Origin: Cylindrobasidium torrendii FP15055 ss-10
Lineage: Eukaryota; Basidiomycota; Agaricomycetes; Agaricales; Physalacriaceae
Assembly (NCBI GenBank): GCA_000934385.1
Contig: KN880476.1
Span: 1-64,000 of the forward strand
Direction of reading: 5' to 3'
DNA length: 64,000 bases
The translations under genes and the position numbers were made by a program. This document shows, piece after piece, positions 11,503 through 23,601 of the stretch (position 1 is its first letter; each line of letters opens with the position of its first letter). The notes beneath the pieces are model-generated. The model searched no databases. It was not told the origin of the DNA and saw nothing but the letters and a program-made list of their open reading frames with translations.

Positions 11503-13290
11503 TGTGGGTGAAAGGTAGCGATGCTTAAGGTGCGTGCAAATGTGAGTCTCGACGAGGTCGGTGAGAAGAGGCTGGGCGCGATAGCGGTCTACTGAGTAGT
11601 CCTGGTAGTGGTAGGAAAGATAGAAGATGGAAAAGATAGGCTGCTGCTTTGGCAAGGAGCTTAAATACACGAGTTCCATCCATTCGACTCAATGGTCTGT
11701 ATGGATAGCTGTTTCGCTTACATGACTCAAGGCTCTCCTTGTACTCTTTGACCAAAAAGGAAGGAATCGACAGCCATTTCTGAGTCAGCTGGAATCCTAG
11801 CGACAGCAATGACTCTGAAATGCCAGTATCCTCTCGAGGTAGGTTAGATCTGGTTCCCCGCCGCGGATATTGAAGTCGGGAGAGGCCGTGTAGGAGAGTC
11901 AAGGATATGAAGATGAAAACAGGCTTAAGAAATTGTTATCAAATTCATCGCGTCGACGTCTTTCGAATCAGAATGACACGACGCGTAGAGCGCTGGCGGA
12001 ACCGACCCTTAGTTGATTCACGGAAAGAAAGTACGCTCACCCTCTGTGCCGCAGCTGTTCCCATTCCGCAATTCCTCATTCCGCCAGCGCAGAGAACGGT
12101 GTACAATGTACACAGTCGCTACATACACTAGACGGAGCTTCACGTGTCACGCTTCACGGTTGCAGAGTGATATGAGATCGCATTCACGAGCGGCGCAGTG
12201 GGCTGTGCAGCGGAGAAGGCGCTGTGAGGGACGCGTAGATCATGATGCGGAGGCCCAGATTGTCGCGGGCATTTGTGGTGGTCGTGGTGCTAAATCAAGG
12301 CGATGCGGCATCGTCCGATATTGGATCGGGATTACCACGAGTGCCAAACTCAACCAAGCGCCCAAAAAGATCATTATGCCTTGCTGTTTGGATCTGCGCA
12401 ATACCTTTAGAGAATTCATGAGTTGGTTGACAATGTTGGGCTGGGAAAATGTGGACTGCAGGCTGTCAAGAGGCGGGATACCAGATTTGTGCAGCACCAA
12501 CAAGCCAGGCCTTCAGGAGTGGCATAGAGTAAAAGGTACTCATACAGACTCATATCGTATCTGCTGGCTGCTGTATCCTAAAGCGAAGTCAAACTCTTGT
12601 ATCTGGAATATACGAAATACAAGCTGCACTGGGGGCGGGGTCGTGCACTGCCCACTCACGTCGCCAACTCTCAAACTGTCGCTTTGTGCCTGTATTCACC
12701 TCCCGTCTCTAATAAGAGTATACTTAAGCATGTATCAGCCTTTAGGTTTCATTTGCTGGATGAATCTCATGAGGTATTCTGCAGTGCATCCTTTGTTGCG
12801 CCAACGTCGAATCTTGTCGTACGACTGTGTGACGCGTTACAACATTGCTATATAAAATTTTCTATTGGTAACTTACGTCGTGATTCAGGCGCCTTGAGCG
12901 CTAAATGAAGGCACAGGTTGTAGAATACCGCAAAGGCAAAGAACAGTCAATATCTGTTCTACTGGATCATATGTGCACATCGCACGTTCGGATGCGCGTA
13001 TCCTTATTCTGGGCTATCTCTCGGTCATGAGACTAGAAAATCATCTAGGCCAATGTTCTTTCATCGTGGAGACATTGGTTTTCGAGGAGATGCCAGGAGT
13101 GACTTGGATGCCGGGTTTGAAGTCGTTGAATGTGGAAATCCGGATTCAAAGTCGTTAACTCGACTTAATGAGTGGGACTATCGATTTTCTGGCACTAATG
13201 TAGTTATCGTGCACTTTTATGGCCATAATGCCAAGGGGACAATGTCCGATCACTTTCGGCAGACGGATCAATCACGATCGACATCCTCCG
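11503..13290. other. 1.8-kb stretch without a supported gene
   Basis: It holds the divergent upstream regions of the CBM-like gene and MRM2. The longest frames (11525-11902 minus, 12013-12855 plus, 12240-12503 minus) have no recognisable domain. The last contains one hydrophobic segment (MIFLGAWLSLALVVIP) and could be part of an unrecognised small membrane protein, but no start or splice structure supports it. Confidence 0.4.
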
Positions 13291-14249
13291 ATGTTCCGTC
13301 CTACTCTCACTGCACTTTCCAAAAAATCCTCCCAAGCTTGGGTCGCGCGGCAGGGCCGTGACCATTTCGTGAAGCTCCGAGTCGCGTCGCAATTCAAGTC
13401 TCGCTCCGCATTCAAGCTTATTGAGCTCGACGACCAGCTCGACTTTCTCAAACACCCCGACGTCAATGTCGTTGTCGACCTCGGCGCGTCCCCAGGTGGC
13501 TGGTCACAAGTTGTCTCCCAGCGGCTAGGATACGGCGATGGAACACAACTCGAACCAGAAGAAGACGAGCATGTAACACGAGAGACATTCAAGCCGCGTC
13601 CAAAGAAGAAACGCATAATGCCGTCCTTGCCTGGCAGCGCGTACGATCCCTTGAATATCGACACAATCGAACACGAAATAGCTCAGAGAGAACGTGCTGG
13701 GCACGGCTTCATCGTCGCGGTCGACCTCCTCCCTATAGGCACTATACCGGGGGTGCGGTCGGTTCGAGGTGACTTTCTCCAGCCAGAGGTGAACAGAGAA
13801 ATACAAGAACTCATCTGGAGACGAACGAAGAGGGACCTGCCTGGCCCAGTATCTGAAGCCCGCGTTGACGTTGTGCTATCAGATATGGCACCAAACATCT
13901 CCGGGCATGCTATTCGCGACATGGAGCTCTCTTACGACTTGTGCATGGCTGTCTTGAACTTTGCGAAGCGAAATTTGCGCGCAGCACATGAAATTGGGAG
14001 ACCAATGGGTGGGGCACTGGTGTGAGTGTTCGCTTCTTCGACACCTACCCGCTACTTAACTTGACTAGACTCAAGAACTTTGCGTCGAATGCGATGGCTG
14101 AATTCAGAAGGGAGCATCTCGAACCCTACTTCCACACTGTACACTCTGTCAAGCCACAATCTAGTCGCTCGGAGTCCTCTGAAAGTTATCTGGTCTGTCG
14201 AGGCTGGCAGCCAGCAGACGGTTTCCGACCCTCATTTGGGTTCTTGTAA
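13291..14249 (+). CDS. MRM2: Mitochondrial rRNA 2'-O-ribose methyltransferase, RrmJ/FtsJ family
   Basis: Two exons with a 47-nt intron after GGALV give 303 residues. The SAM-binding motif is VVVDLGASPGGWSQVV. The K-D-K-E catalytic tetrad is visible as Lys in KSRSAFKL, Asp in VVLSDMAPNISG, Lys in LKNFAS (first codons of exon 2) and Glu in SESSESYLVCRGW. The basic N-terminus (FRPTLTALSKKSSQAWVARQ) suits a mitochondrial presequence. Yeast Mrm2 methylates a uridine in the 21S rRNA peptidyl-transferase centre. An insertion after the SAM loop (PKKKRIMPSLPGSAYDPLN) is longer than in bacterial RrmJ. An upstream in-frame ATG at 13219 exists, but the 13291 start matches the family. Confidence 0.92.
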
Positions 14250-14906
14250 GCTGGAGTAATGACGGGGTATGTGGGCAGTCTCACCAAGTCCTTCCGCCGA
14301 CTTACCTGGCGTTAGATAACCACCACACCTGCTAACAAGAGCGCCGCGCGCCTAGCTTGACAGTCATGCTTTGTGCAAACAAGTTCCAACATCGTCGGTC
14401 GCGACTGAGCGCCAAGGGCGGGGAAAGTGAAGCGAAACAAACAGGGTTCCCTGATGGGTGGGGATAGGTATCTTATATAATTCGATATTCTCTCGACGCG
14501 AACCTACCAAATTACACGACGCATTTCTACGCCTGAGTTCACTTCTCTTTGAGTGTTCCCATGACCCTTTGACTAGAGATTCAAGTGGGACCACAACGAG
14601 AGAACTAGTTACGCTCTTCCCAATGGTGCTTCTATTAGCAACAGGGAATCAAACAATGCTCCCAATTACAGTCCGTGCAGTGTTCACCTGTAAGGTCAAG
14701 CTTAGCACTTGCTCGGAGTCATTACATTCATCTATCTAGATCCTACGAACAGAAAAGAGGGATAAAAGGCTATCGTATGTCGCATGAAATAAATATACAA
14801 TGGAATATAGGAACATCTCTTGGATCATGACTTGAACCAACAGAAAAGAGGGTTAGGTATCCACGTTCGTTACAACACCAGCAGCACATATCCTATCCTA
14901 TCCACA
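14250..14906. other. Convergent intergenic region
   Basis: 660 bp between the MRM2 stop and the NIMA-kinase stop. No conserved frame seen; likely two 3' UTRs and spacer. Confidence 0.5.
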
Positions 14907-17392
14907 TCATGACTTGGCCAAAACCTTCCTGGCCTCGTCATTCACCTTCCTCGATCCCCCAACAGACAATGGTCTATCACGGTCCACGGTGGATGGTCTT
15001 CTCCGAATCGCGCTCCCCGTTGTCGCCTGTCTCAACAGGTTCCCTCCGCTTGCTCTTTTCTTCGTCACCGGCTTCGCACCCTCTGACCGCAAATTCTCCA
15101 CGCTAATTGCTCTCTCTGTCCTCTTCAGGAACGGGCTCGGCAAATTCTCCTCGTCTGCCATATCATACGAAGCAGGCGCAGGCGACTTGAGATGAGGGTG
15201 TCCAAGAGGCGCGGCAGAGAGCCCCGCCGCTCTGTCATGCCTGGTCAGTGACGGTCGACGAAGTCGTGTAGTGGGTGCTTTCGTCGAGGTAGTCGATGAT
15301 GTTGGGGTTGTCCCCGTCGTCCCGGACCCCGATGCAGACCCAAAGGACGACACGGAGGCAATTGGCGTAGTTCTCCCTCTCCGACGCGTACTAGGACTCG
15401 CTTCGACCTCGTTCTCCTCGTGTTCTTCATCAGTGTCCCGTAGATTTGCAAATGACAACGTTGGTTGCCTGTACGGCGTCGGTTTGAAAGGTGGTAACGG
15501 TGTGGCCAAAACCTGCCCGGTCGCAGTGAGAACAACACCTTTCATCGCGGAGCCTCCCACCGCAAACATCTCGACTGGCTTGGGTGGTGCGGGCGTCACT
15601 GGATGCGTTCCAAGTCTGGACAAGGGTTCAAGAACATTCTTCACTTCCTCCAGCGGCGACTTTTGCAGACGATCCTGCGACGGCGCGGCCTTGTTGTTCG
15701 CCTCCCATTCCGCTACGGCCTTCTCGTATAGTGCGCGACTCCGCTCAATCTGATCCTGTTCTTCCGCAATCTCACTCTCCCGTTGTTCAATCCATTGCTC
15801 TCGTTTTCGATACGCCTCCTCCCTGGAGGCTAGCAACTCTCGCCACTTCTGATCATGCTCCTGCATAGAGCGCTGCAGATCCGCGTCCCGGTTCGCCAGT
15901 ACCTGTGCACAATGGGCGTTGGCCTGTTCGATCAAGTTCTCGCGCTCCTTTTGAAATTCAAGTTCCTTCGCTGCCAGCTGGCTCGTCAGATAAACGTTGA
16001 ACTCCTGCTCGCGCTTGTGGATGGCTTCTTGAACAGCACTCTGCATGGCAGCTTCACGCTCCGCAAGGGCCTTTTCTCTTGCCTGAAATCCCGCCTCCCG
16101 TTGTACTAATTCGCGCTCCCGGCTGACAACAGTCTGCTTGTGGTTCTTGACTGCTTGGAGCCTGGGATACTGTTAGTAGGGAAAGCGGGAGCAGATTAGA
16201 ACGTACATTTTCTCCGTTTCAGACACCTTATACACGAGCTCAAGACGCTCGTGCTGGAGTAATTGGGCGGCGGAAGGACGCATGGCCGGCTAAGAAACAG
16301 TCAAGACCAGTTTCCACGCAATAGCAGTGAACGAACATTTAAGTTAAGCATACTCTTGATTACGTTGAAAAGGGCCGAAGAATATCCTTTGGGCAAGGGA
16401 GGTATCCGTCCGCCACTACAGCCATGAGTATGCATCAAAAGGACTAGTTGACCGCGTACCGGATGAGAAGGCTGAGCTCGTTATGTGTCTGTGCCTCGTG
16501 GAACGGCGGCCGGAGCGCGCAGAGCTCATATATCAAGCAGCCCAACGACCAAATGTCCGATTTGGCATCGTACGCCTTCTCTTCCATGAGTTCGGGGGAC
16601 ATGTAATATGGAGTCTAGTCTGTGGTCAGGAAAGGACATTCAGGCTAGCACTAGACGCACTCCAACGTAGGTGTTAGCAAAGCTGGCGTGCGAAAGAGCC
16701 TTGGACAGGCCGAAGTCGCCCAACTTGACGATGTTTTTCTCATCAAGAAAGACTGTCACGATTTCAGAATTTTCCCAAACGGAGAAAGAGGTTCGCGTAC
16801 CATTGTCAGGCTTGAGGTCGCGATGGAGAATTTGTGAACGTCGTGAGGGGTCGGAGTTGTCACCCCCAACGCTACTAGGCCGTCCGTGCGAGGTGCCGTT
16901 TGGGTGGTGACAATAATATAGCGCGCGGCATATTTGCATGAAATAAAGCCATATCATGTCTTCGGGTATCGAGCGGTTGTGTTTGAGGGCCTGCTTAATG
17001 ACAGACGAAAGGTCGCCGCCGCCGCAGTATTCCATCAGGATATATAGGATTCCGGCATCACGGTCGACATAGCGGTCGTGGTATCGTACAATGTGGTCGT
17101 TATGCAGCTCTTTCAAGATATTCCTAGCGGTTCGTGAGTGAATATGCGTTCTGGTAAAAATGGCCACGCACACTTCTGCCACAATCTGCTTCTTATCGCG
17201 CTCATTCATGCGCTCGTAGTCAAGCTCTTTTCGTGCAAATATCTGCGGCGCGTGTCAGGGCGGGCGGCGGGGTGGAAGTTGATGGTGGAGACACACAAGG
17301 CCGTCAGACTTGCGTCGCACTTTGCGGATGATTCCGAACGAGCCATTGCCGATAACATCGAGAGGCTCGTACTGGTCATTGATGTTGGCCAT
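14907..17392 (-). CDS. nimA: NIMA-family mitotic serine/threonine kinase
   Basis: A multi-exon gene of about 700 residues. The N-terminal kinase domain starts [20 protein letters not shown] (glycine loop). It continues with [16 protein letters not shown] (ATP-binding Lys), [15 protein letters not shown], the catalytic [29 protein letters not shown] with DFG and activation loop, then the SPELM and [16 protein letters not shown] region. A long Glu/Arg-rich coiled coil follows ([20 protein letters not shown]). A disordered Ser/Thr/Pro-rich tail holds [20 protein letters not shown] and other SP/TP sites. This is the layout of Aspergillus NIMA and yeast Kin3, which drive mitotic entry and spindle events. 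The insertion [20 protein letters not shown] just before HRDLKPDN is an unusual low-complexity loop. Confidence 0.94.
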
Positions 17393-18454
17393 CTCGTTTA
17401 GCTCGGGGCGCCGGCCGTCGATATCACGGAGCCAGTTGGTGGGAAAAGGTCAAGTCGAGTTGCGGCAATCGGAACCAAACTGTGACATAGCGCCACGTGA
17501 TCGCACTCGCGTCTTTGCACGACGCGAGAATGCACTTTTTCTGTAACTTAGTTGATCATCATTTCAAACTAGTTAGTTGATAACAGACATACTGACTAGT
17601 CAAATAGCTCAGCGAGTAGGTCTTCATACCTTCTGCTGGGGAAACATAGCAACGGATGAGTGTAGTTTTGGTTTCGCGTTTGCTGTCCAAAGCGTGCCCA
17701 GTGCACCAGTATGCATTTTCACTGGAAAGTCGACGTCGTCTGTGTGTGTGTATCATTTTTACCATCCAGATTGTACTTGGGAAATATGCCCAATGGAAGT
17801 ACATGCTAAGCAGTCGTTATTACTCCCATGCAGTCAATAATCTCAAATACAGCTTCAGAGGCCCTTTTTGTTGTGGTAGATCAATAATTTCTAGAAGACA
17901 GCTATGATGCCACGATTTCTCAGCAATGCTTTTAGCTTATATAGCCAACGCACGAAAATAACCTCATGGCAGCGTATACTCCATGCAGATTTAGCCGCCT
18001 TCAATGTTTCTGTAAGCACACATCGCTTTCAACAGCGGTCAAGGGGGCGTTCGACAAAGCTCGGTCCATTCGGCCCGTCTACTGAATAGGCGGAAGCACA
18101 GCCCACGTGGCCGTCGGTGGCCTTTCTTTCCACCATCACTTGCCAAACGCAGCACAAAGTTCCCAGTGTCGCTGGACTTACCAAGCAAATGTATCGCAGA
18201 TCCCCCTTTCTCAGTCACTATGGTTTTAGCTCTTGTACTTGGGGAAATGACTCAAAGTCTCCGCTTCTCCGTGGTCGTCCTGTCCAGTCTCCAGAAAACG
18301 GCGCGCGCGGATTAGTATGCCTATGACGAGGTGGACCTCCTTCCCGCCCGACGTTTGCATATAAAGCTTCCTTGGTGTCTTCTTCAGAGCACGAAATTCC
18401 TCGACTTCATTATTTCAACGCACATCTTCCCTTATCTCAGACCAACTTATTGTC
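17393..18454. other. Divergent intergenic region
   Basis: 1.06 kb between the starts of the NIMA kinase and the zinc-cluster factor. No supported gene. A weak TATA-like ATATAAAGC occurs at about 18359, roughly 95 bp before the factor's ATG. Confidence 0.45.
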
Positions 18455-20441
18455 ATGGCCTCGTCGACATCTTCCAGCAGGATCCCCCCGACTCTCAAGA
18501 AGGGCACCGCGTGCCTGAACTGTAGGTATGACCGCTGTCCTTGTGCGCACCAAGCGACCTCGTACTGACTGTGCCTTCAGACAGCGCAAGATCGTGAGAG
18601 CTCCCACCGCACGCAAATAGTTTCGTTTTCTCATCCTTGTCTAGAAGTGTGACGGCGCGCGCCCAATATGCCGTCCCTGTGCCCAGTCGGATGCATTTCA
18701 GGACTGCGAATATGCTGACTCTGGCACCGGCACGACGCAGAGCCAGGTCCTTGAAGCTCAAGTGAACGCATTGCAGCAGCGCATCAACCAATTGGAACTG
18801 TCAAAGACACCAGCTCGCGGTCAGCACACATCACACCGCTCTTCAGAAGTCCAGCGTCAAGAGCTTATGCCAAGGGTACGTCGGCAATGCAGTCCACCCG
18901 TTTGTTATCTTATGTCCCACCAGCATCCTCAATTCCCATCTGAATTCTTCGAGTCCGCGTGAGTGGCAATATTGACACCGTCATTATCCATGATATCTGA
19001 GAACATGTGTCCAGCGTGCACAAATTTCTGGCCCATTGCATCGACGTGGGTTTCTTCCTGAACATCACGCGCTTTCGAGACAGCATATTCACGAAGAGCC
19101 CTGTGGCGGGAACGCCTATCCCGGCTCTCCTCGCGGCCGTTCACTTATGGGGAATCCATCTCGGTTTTACTGGCTCAACGCAAGCAAACGAGCAGTACTT
19201 TCTCGAGCGGGCGGTCCATCTGGCAGCCAGTGGTCTCGCCGGCGCCGCACGAGACATCCTTCACTGCATCCAAACTGAAGTGCTCCTTGCCAACTACTTC
19301 TACCGCAACGCGCGTGTGGTCGAGGGCAAGTATCATGCTGATACTGCCTTGTCGTTGGCACTTGGGTCAGGCCTGCACCATACACGCTCTGCAAGCCGCC
19401 CTTCTGCGACTTCTATGCAACTTCCGCCTCCTCTGGACGCCACCGATGAAGGAGAAAGGATTAACGGTTTTTGGACTGTCATTGCACTCAATGGCTGTTG
19501 GTATGCTACGGAGTGCGGAGCCTCTGTGCAAAATGGGCTCGACGGTGTGCAAAGTGTGGACACGCCATGGCCTTTGGATATGTACCAGTACATTGATGTG
19601 AGTTTTCTCCCATCAACGAGGATGGAACCTTATGGCAAACTGCATAGGCACCCTACCAACCACACTACAAAAGCAGCGGAACTATACAAGCTCTCCTCGA
19701 TGGGAAACCCCAAGGCCGTCTACCTTCAAATGTTGCGCTATACATCCAAGCATGTGTACTGCTAGAGAACGCAGCACGCATCGGGTTCAAGTTTAATCCA
19801 GGTAGAAGTCACTCTTCCTGTACTGTAGCTGTGTTTGCTCACAAGGTGTAGCACCTCCCAATCAAAGCGCTGCCGCCCGTTTCTATGCCTCCTTCGACGC
19901 TATTGAACGCTCCATAGACAACTTCATCCAGGGCTTAGCTCCCATAGAGGGGATTGCGTCGCGCACAAGTGCATCCTGGGCTTTGTCTGTACACACCATC
20001 GCACATGCCGCGATGATTAGACTCCATGCGCCTTTCACGGCAAGAAACCCAAACTCACGTGCCCGCATCATCCCCAGTGTCCGCGCCATTGTGCGGTTGA
20101 TACAAGGTTCCGACCTCGTCAGTATGGGTGCGGTCGATGCCAAGTTGACGGTATGCCCTTTATCTATGCGCGCGCATCTCCTAGACTGATATCGCCACTA
20201 GATGGTCTGGACGATGATCTGCAAGGTCCTCATCACCGAGGCCGGAGGGCAGCAAGAGCCAGCGCAGCTTCTCAAATTCCTCATGTCCTCTATGACCAAA
20301 CTTCGCACGCCTCTCTCAGGTGCGTTCTCTTCGTTTCCTTGCTTTCTGCGAGGGTTGCTGACTGCTTTTCAAGACCTCAAATTGGAGGACCTCAAGCGTC
20401 GTTGCGCTGCCCACAGTCTTTCCGCCGTTTCTACAAGCTAA
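18455..20441 (+). CDS. Zn2Cys6 fungal-specific transcription factor
   Basis: About nine exons, roughly 550 residues. The zinc cluster is TACLNCRQRKIKCDGA followed by RPICRPCAQSDAFQDC, spacing C-x2-C-x6-C-x6-C-x2-C-x8-C. It is assembled only after removing two introns, one inside the CR|QRK arginine codon and one after KI. A short coiled-coil dimer element (EAQVNALQQRINQLELSK) follows, then a fungal transcription-factor middle homology region (FFLNITRFRDSIF, AVHLWGIHLGF, ALSLALGSGLH, NGFWTVIALNGCWY). The last intron (20320-20373) leads to a stop at 20441. It is a predicted nuclear DNA-binding regulator; targets cannot be inferred. The start ATG at 18455 lies in MASSTSSSRIPPTLKKG. Confidence 0.88.
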
Positions 20442-20899
20442 TTTCTCTAAAGATCTTTTCTACATACTTTAGCTGTCGTATAATCTGAGTATCATTGTCA
20501 ACCGGCGACCGCGCTCTGGACGCGCTTTGCAGAGGCGGCCGCTCCCGAATCCCGTGCAAGTATAGACTCCTCTCATTCAGATGCTGCTGAACCGCTGCTT
20601 GCCTTGTGAGAACGACAGACCCGGGACGCGGAATCTCATGATGCCGGCGGCGTGCGAGCCTACAGCACTGCTGACTGTATTCCAGTTCGCAAGCCTGGGT
20701 TCAAAGCCAATCTGCGAGAAGGCGGGTCAGCGGCGCTGACTAGAGATGCCAGTGCATCGATGTCTGATCGCGGGGTAGCGTGCATTATCCCAGCTATGGC
20801 TGCGGTCATCGGTGTATCTACTGCTCCATCGCGTTGTTGTACTTAAGCGTCCCAATTTTCAAAGGCTCATTATACTCCTCACCAACCACACCTTCAAAT
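20442..20899. other. Intergenic region
   Basis: 458 bp between the zinc-cluster factor and the alpha/beta hydrolase, both on the plus strand. No conserved frame or clear motif was seen. Confidence 0.45.
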
Positions 20900-22237
20900 A
20901 TGCAGTCTATCGACAACGGCCCCACGGATATCTCAGACGTCGATAGTCGTCAAACGCAAGACTCGTTCATAATTGAAGCCCGAGGGCTGAAGAATGTCGC
21001 ACGTCGCTACCTCCCAGAAGGCAGCTCTGGCATCCTCTCCGCTTCGCGTCCGGGGTACATTTTGGTGTTCGCGCATGGCACCGGATTTCGTGAGTGAAGT
21101 AAACAATCATAAGTACAAGCACTCACGCAAACGTCAGACAAAGAGCAGTGGTCCGTGACCATCGAGCGCCTCATGCAACACGGTGCCAATCCTAGCGTGC
21201 TCGAAGCTTGGGCAATGGACTCACCCACACACGGGCAAAGCGCTGCCTTGAACGTCCGCAAGACGACTGATAGTAACTGGGAGTATCGTGCGTTTTGTTT
21301 ATCAAGTTTTCAATTATCATAGTGCACTCTAGCAGGGCTGACGCGACGATAGGCGCAGATGATTACGGCGAGGCCCTAGGGCAACTTGCCGCCGAGCTTG
21401 TGATCCCGCGCAGGATCAAGCGCATTCACAAGGTTGTTCTCATCGCACACTCCGCAGGCGCCCAGGCTGCGTACGTCCATAAATCAGCCTGATACAGAGC
21501 TCTTACCCATACACCACAGCGTCTATCCTTCTTCTACATTTGACAGTCTTCTTCTTGTCGAGCCGGCGATTTGGCCTGCAGAAATGGATGGTATTGATAC
21601 GCCCCAATACACCGTCGTACAACGCAAGACAGCTCTCCGACGCAACGTATGGCAGTCGAGGGAAGACGCACGGAGTTTCTTGTCAACTCGCCTTCCATAC
21701 AAGCAATGGGATCCTCGCGTACTTGACGCCTATGTTGTGCGTGCACATTATCATCCATATTGCTGGATGAGCCATTGACTGATGAATTCCATAGGATTTC
21801 GGCCTAACCCCCGTCCCCGGCTCAGAATCAGAAAGCGTACAGCTTGCCTGTGCCCCAATCCACGAAGCGCAACTGTTTAACTCTCCACTAGAGGCCATAC
21901 GACCAATGCCCATACTCGACGAGGCGTGCCTTCGGATGCCTGTACATGTAATATATGGCAGCATCATCGACTTGTTGTGAGTAGTGCTTCGTGCCTCCAA
22001 AACTGCTTGTGGCTGATACAATAATCGGCAGCCCACGTTCGAAGCAAGATGCACTCCTCAATGGACGACAGTTTGCCAGTGTGACGCGAGTACCATCTGT
22101 AGGGCATATGGTTAGTTCGGCATACGTTTACACTTCTGTTATACTGACTTGGTTTTTAGATTGTGCAGGAAGTGCCCGATGTACTTGGAGACACAATTCT
22201 TGACATCCTGCATCATAACCGCGAAAGTAAGCTGTAA
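20900..22237 (+). CDS. Alpha/beta-hydrolase fold protein (AB hydrolase-1 type)
   Basis: About seven exons, near 350 residues. The oxyanion segment is YILVFAHGTGF, followed by EQWSVTIERLMQHG and WAMDSPTHGQSAALN. The nucleophile elbow is VVLIAHSAGAQA (Ser in H-S-A-G). A late acid-bearing strand MPVHVIYGSIIDLL precedes the catalytic His in VTRVPSVGHM. The last exon (IVQEVPDVLGDTILDILHHN) is reached through an intron ending TTTTTAG and stops at 22237. The order and spacing resemble fungal Lpx1/toxin-biosynthesis-type hydrolases of unknown substrate. No signal peptide or clear C-terminal SKL is present (the end is ESKL), so peroxisomal targeting is possible but unproven. Confidence 0.82.
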
Positions 22238-22436
22238 AGACTAGCACTTTGGGACGTATCAATAGATTCGATATTTTTCATCTGTGTAAATTTGAATGTA
22301 TTGCATACTTAGACGAAATACGCTACAAGTTACAACGGACACTGCGGTAGCGAAAGCAATAGCACGTGACATTGGCTGCTGCACAACGTGGAAACTGCCG
22401 AATGCTTTCCAAACCGGGGATGCGGCACGCATACCG

Positions 22437-23407
22437 ATGCCGCCTCGTTCCACACCACCACCTCGTTCACGAGCATTCCCGCCGCACGATGCCGCCACCT
22501 ACAGAGATTTGTTACTATTCGAAGAACGGCTCAAGACGACCGCGGCGAGTCTGCAGAAACGCAAGGGGCGATACCAAGGTGCGCAACAGTCCATCCTTAC
22601 AGACAAAAAACTAATGGCAAGACAGTGTTCTTTATATCCCTTCTGGTAACAACATTCATTATGCTTGTTGAAGTGCTTTTACCGCGAGAGTCATCCATTC
22701 TGCTCCTCCCATATCGCCTGGCATTGCTGCACTTTCTTCCATCCGCGGACCCACCCCAGGCACTCCCACCGCTGCTTCCGACCTCGATGCTCTTCGTCTG
22801 CATGGTCACATTGATGCTCTTCTTTGCATCGCGGCTGTACGCAGACAAGATTCAATATGCAAACCGCTACGTCCCACACGCCAATAAAGCACTCCGATCC
22901 TTTAACATGTACCTCAACGTCCGCAAACCCAGCCCGTTCGGCAAGAACCCACTTTCATTCTTTTTCGGCAGACCCGCGGCACCGTCACAAACGTCGTCGC
23001 AGTTGAATCCGGCAGGCAGGCGAAATAGCTCTGTCGTGCTGCCCTCGATCCCTCCAGCGTCCAATCCGCGCGGGGAGCTCATCTTCTCCTCTCGAGTGGA
23101 CAGAAACTTCAAAGAAGGCTACGAGCGGCATAGAAGTACGTTCGAGCGCAGGAGAGAGGAGCGAAGGGTGCTGCAGCTCAAGGAAACTTGGTGGGGGAGG
23201 CTTATGTTCTGGGAAAAGCTACCACCGCCCCCAGTGGAAACTCCGACACACTCACGTACCTCTACACTGCGAGGGAAGGGCAGTCGTGCGTCGTCACGGA
23301 CCCCAACACCTTCGAACGCTAGCCAGCCGTCTACGTCGCTGGGAGTACCGACTAGTCCGCGGAGGAGTGTCTCCCCTCAGAGTAGCGTCAGCAGTGATTC
23401 CGAGTAG
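22437..23407 (+). CDS. SPO7: Spo7-like regulatory subunit of the Nem1-Spo7 phosphatase
   Basis: Two exons (22437-22578 and 22626-23407) give 307 residues. The N-terminus has the Spo7/CNEP1R1 signature TYRDLLLFEERLKTTAASLQ. An intron ending AAGACAG joins it to the first membrane segment VFFISLLVTTFIMLVEVLL. The second segment is LLPTSMLFVCMVTLMLFF. The cytosolic tail contains LYADKIQYANRYVPHANKAL and a Ser/Pro-rich disordered end. Spo7 anchors the Nem1 phosphatase at the nuclear envelope/ER, where it activates lipin (Pah1). A longer continuous frame reads through the intron in a wrong N-terminal frame and should not be used. Confidence 0.85.
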
Positions 23408-23601
23408 CTCAAGACGATGTACACTATTTATTCGGGAGTAACGACCTTCTTGACTAGCTCGCACAGGATGGGATCCTAAACTGACTTCTGCGGACGCCCA
23501 TAAGTTAAGATAATCACACAGTGCTAACATATCAGGAAATAGCAACAAATGTACACCTGGTCTATATTCTAATACATATACATTCTGATGTTTTCTGCAT
23601 A

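Noticed and set aside
11525..11902. 125-codon minus-strand frame upstream of the CBM-like gene
   Set aside because: Ser/Arg/Leu-rich with no domain; overlaps the promoter of the CBM-like gene.
12240..12503. 87-codon minus-strand frame with one hydrophobic segment
   Set aside because: No ATG at the frame start, no splice partner and no recognised family; kept only as a note in the gap entry.
22388..23407. Long continuous plus-strand frame read as one 339-residue protein
   Set aside because: Its N-terminal third is the wrong frame of the Spo7 exon 1. The conserved TYRDLLLFEERLK signature lies in another frame and is joined by the 22579-22625 intron.
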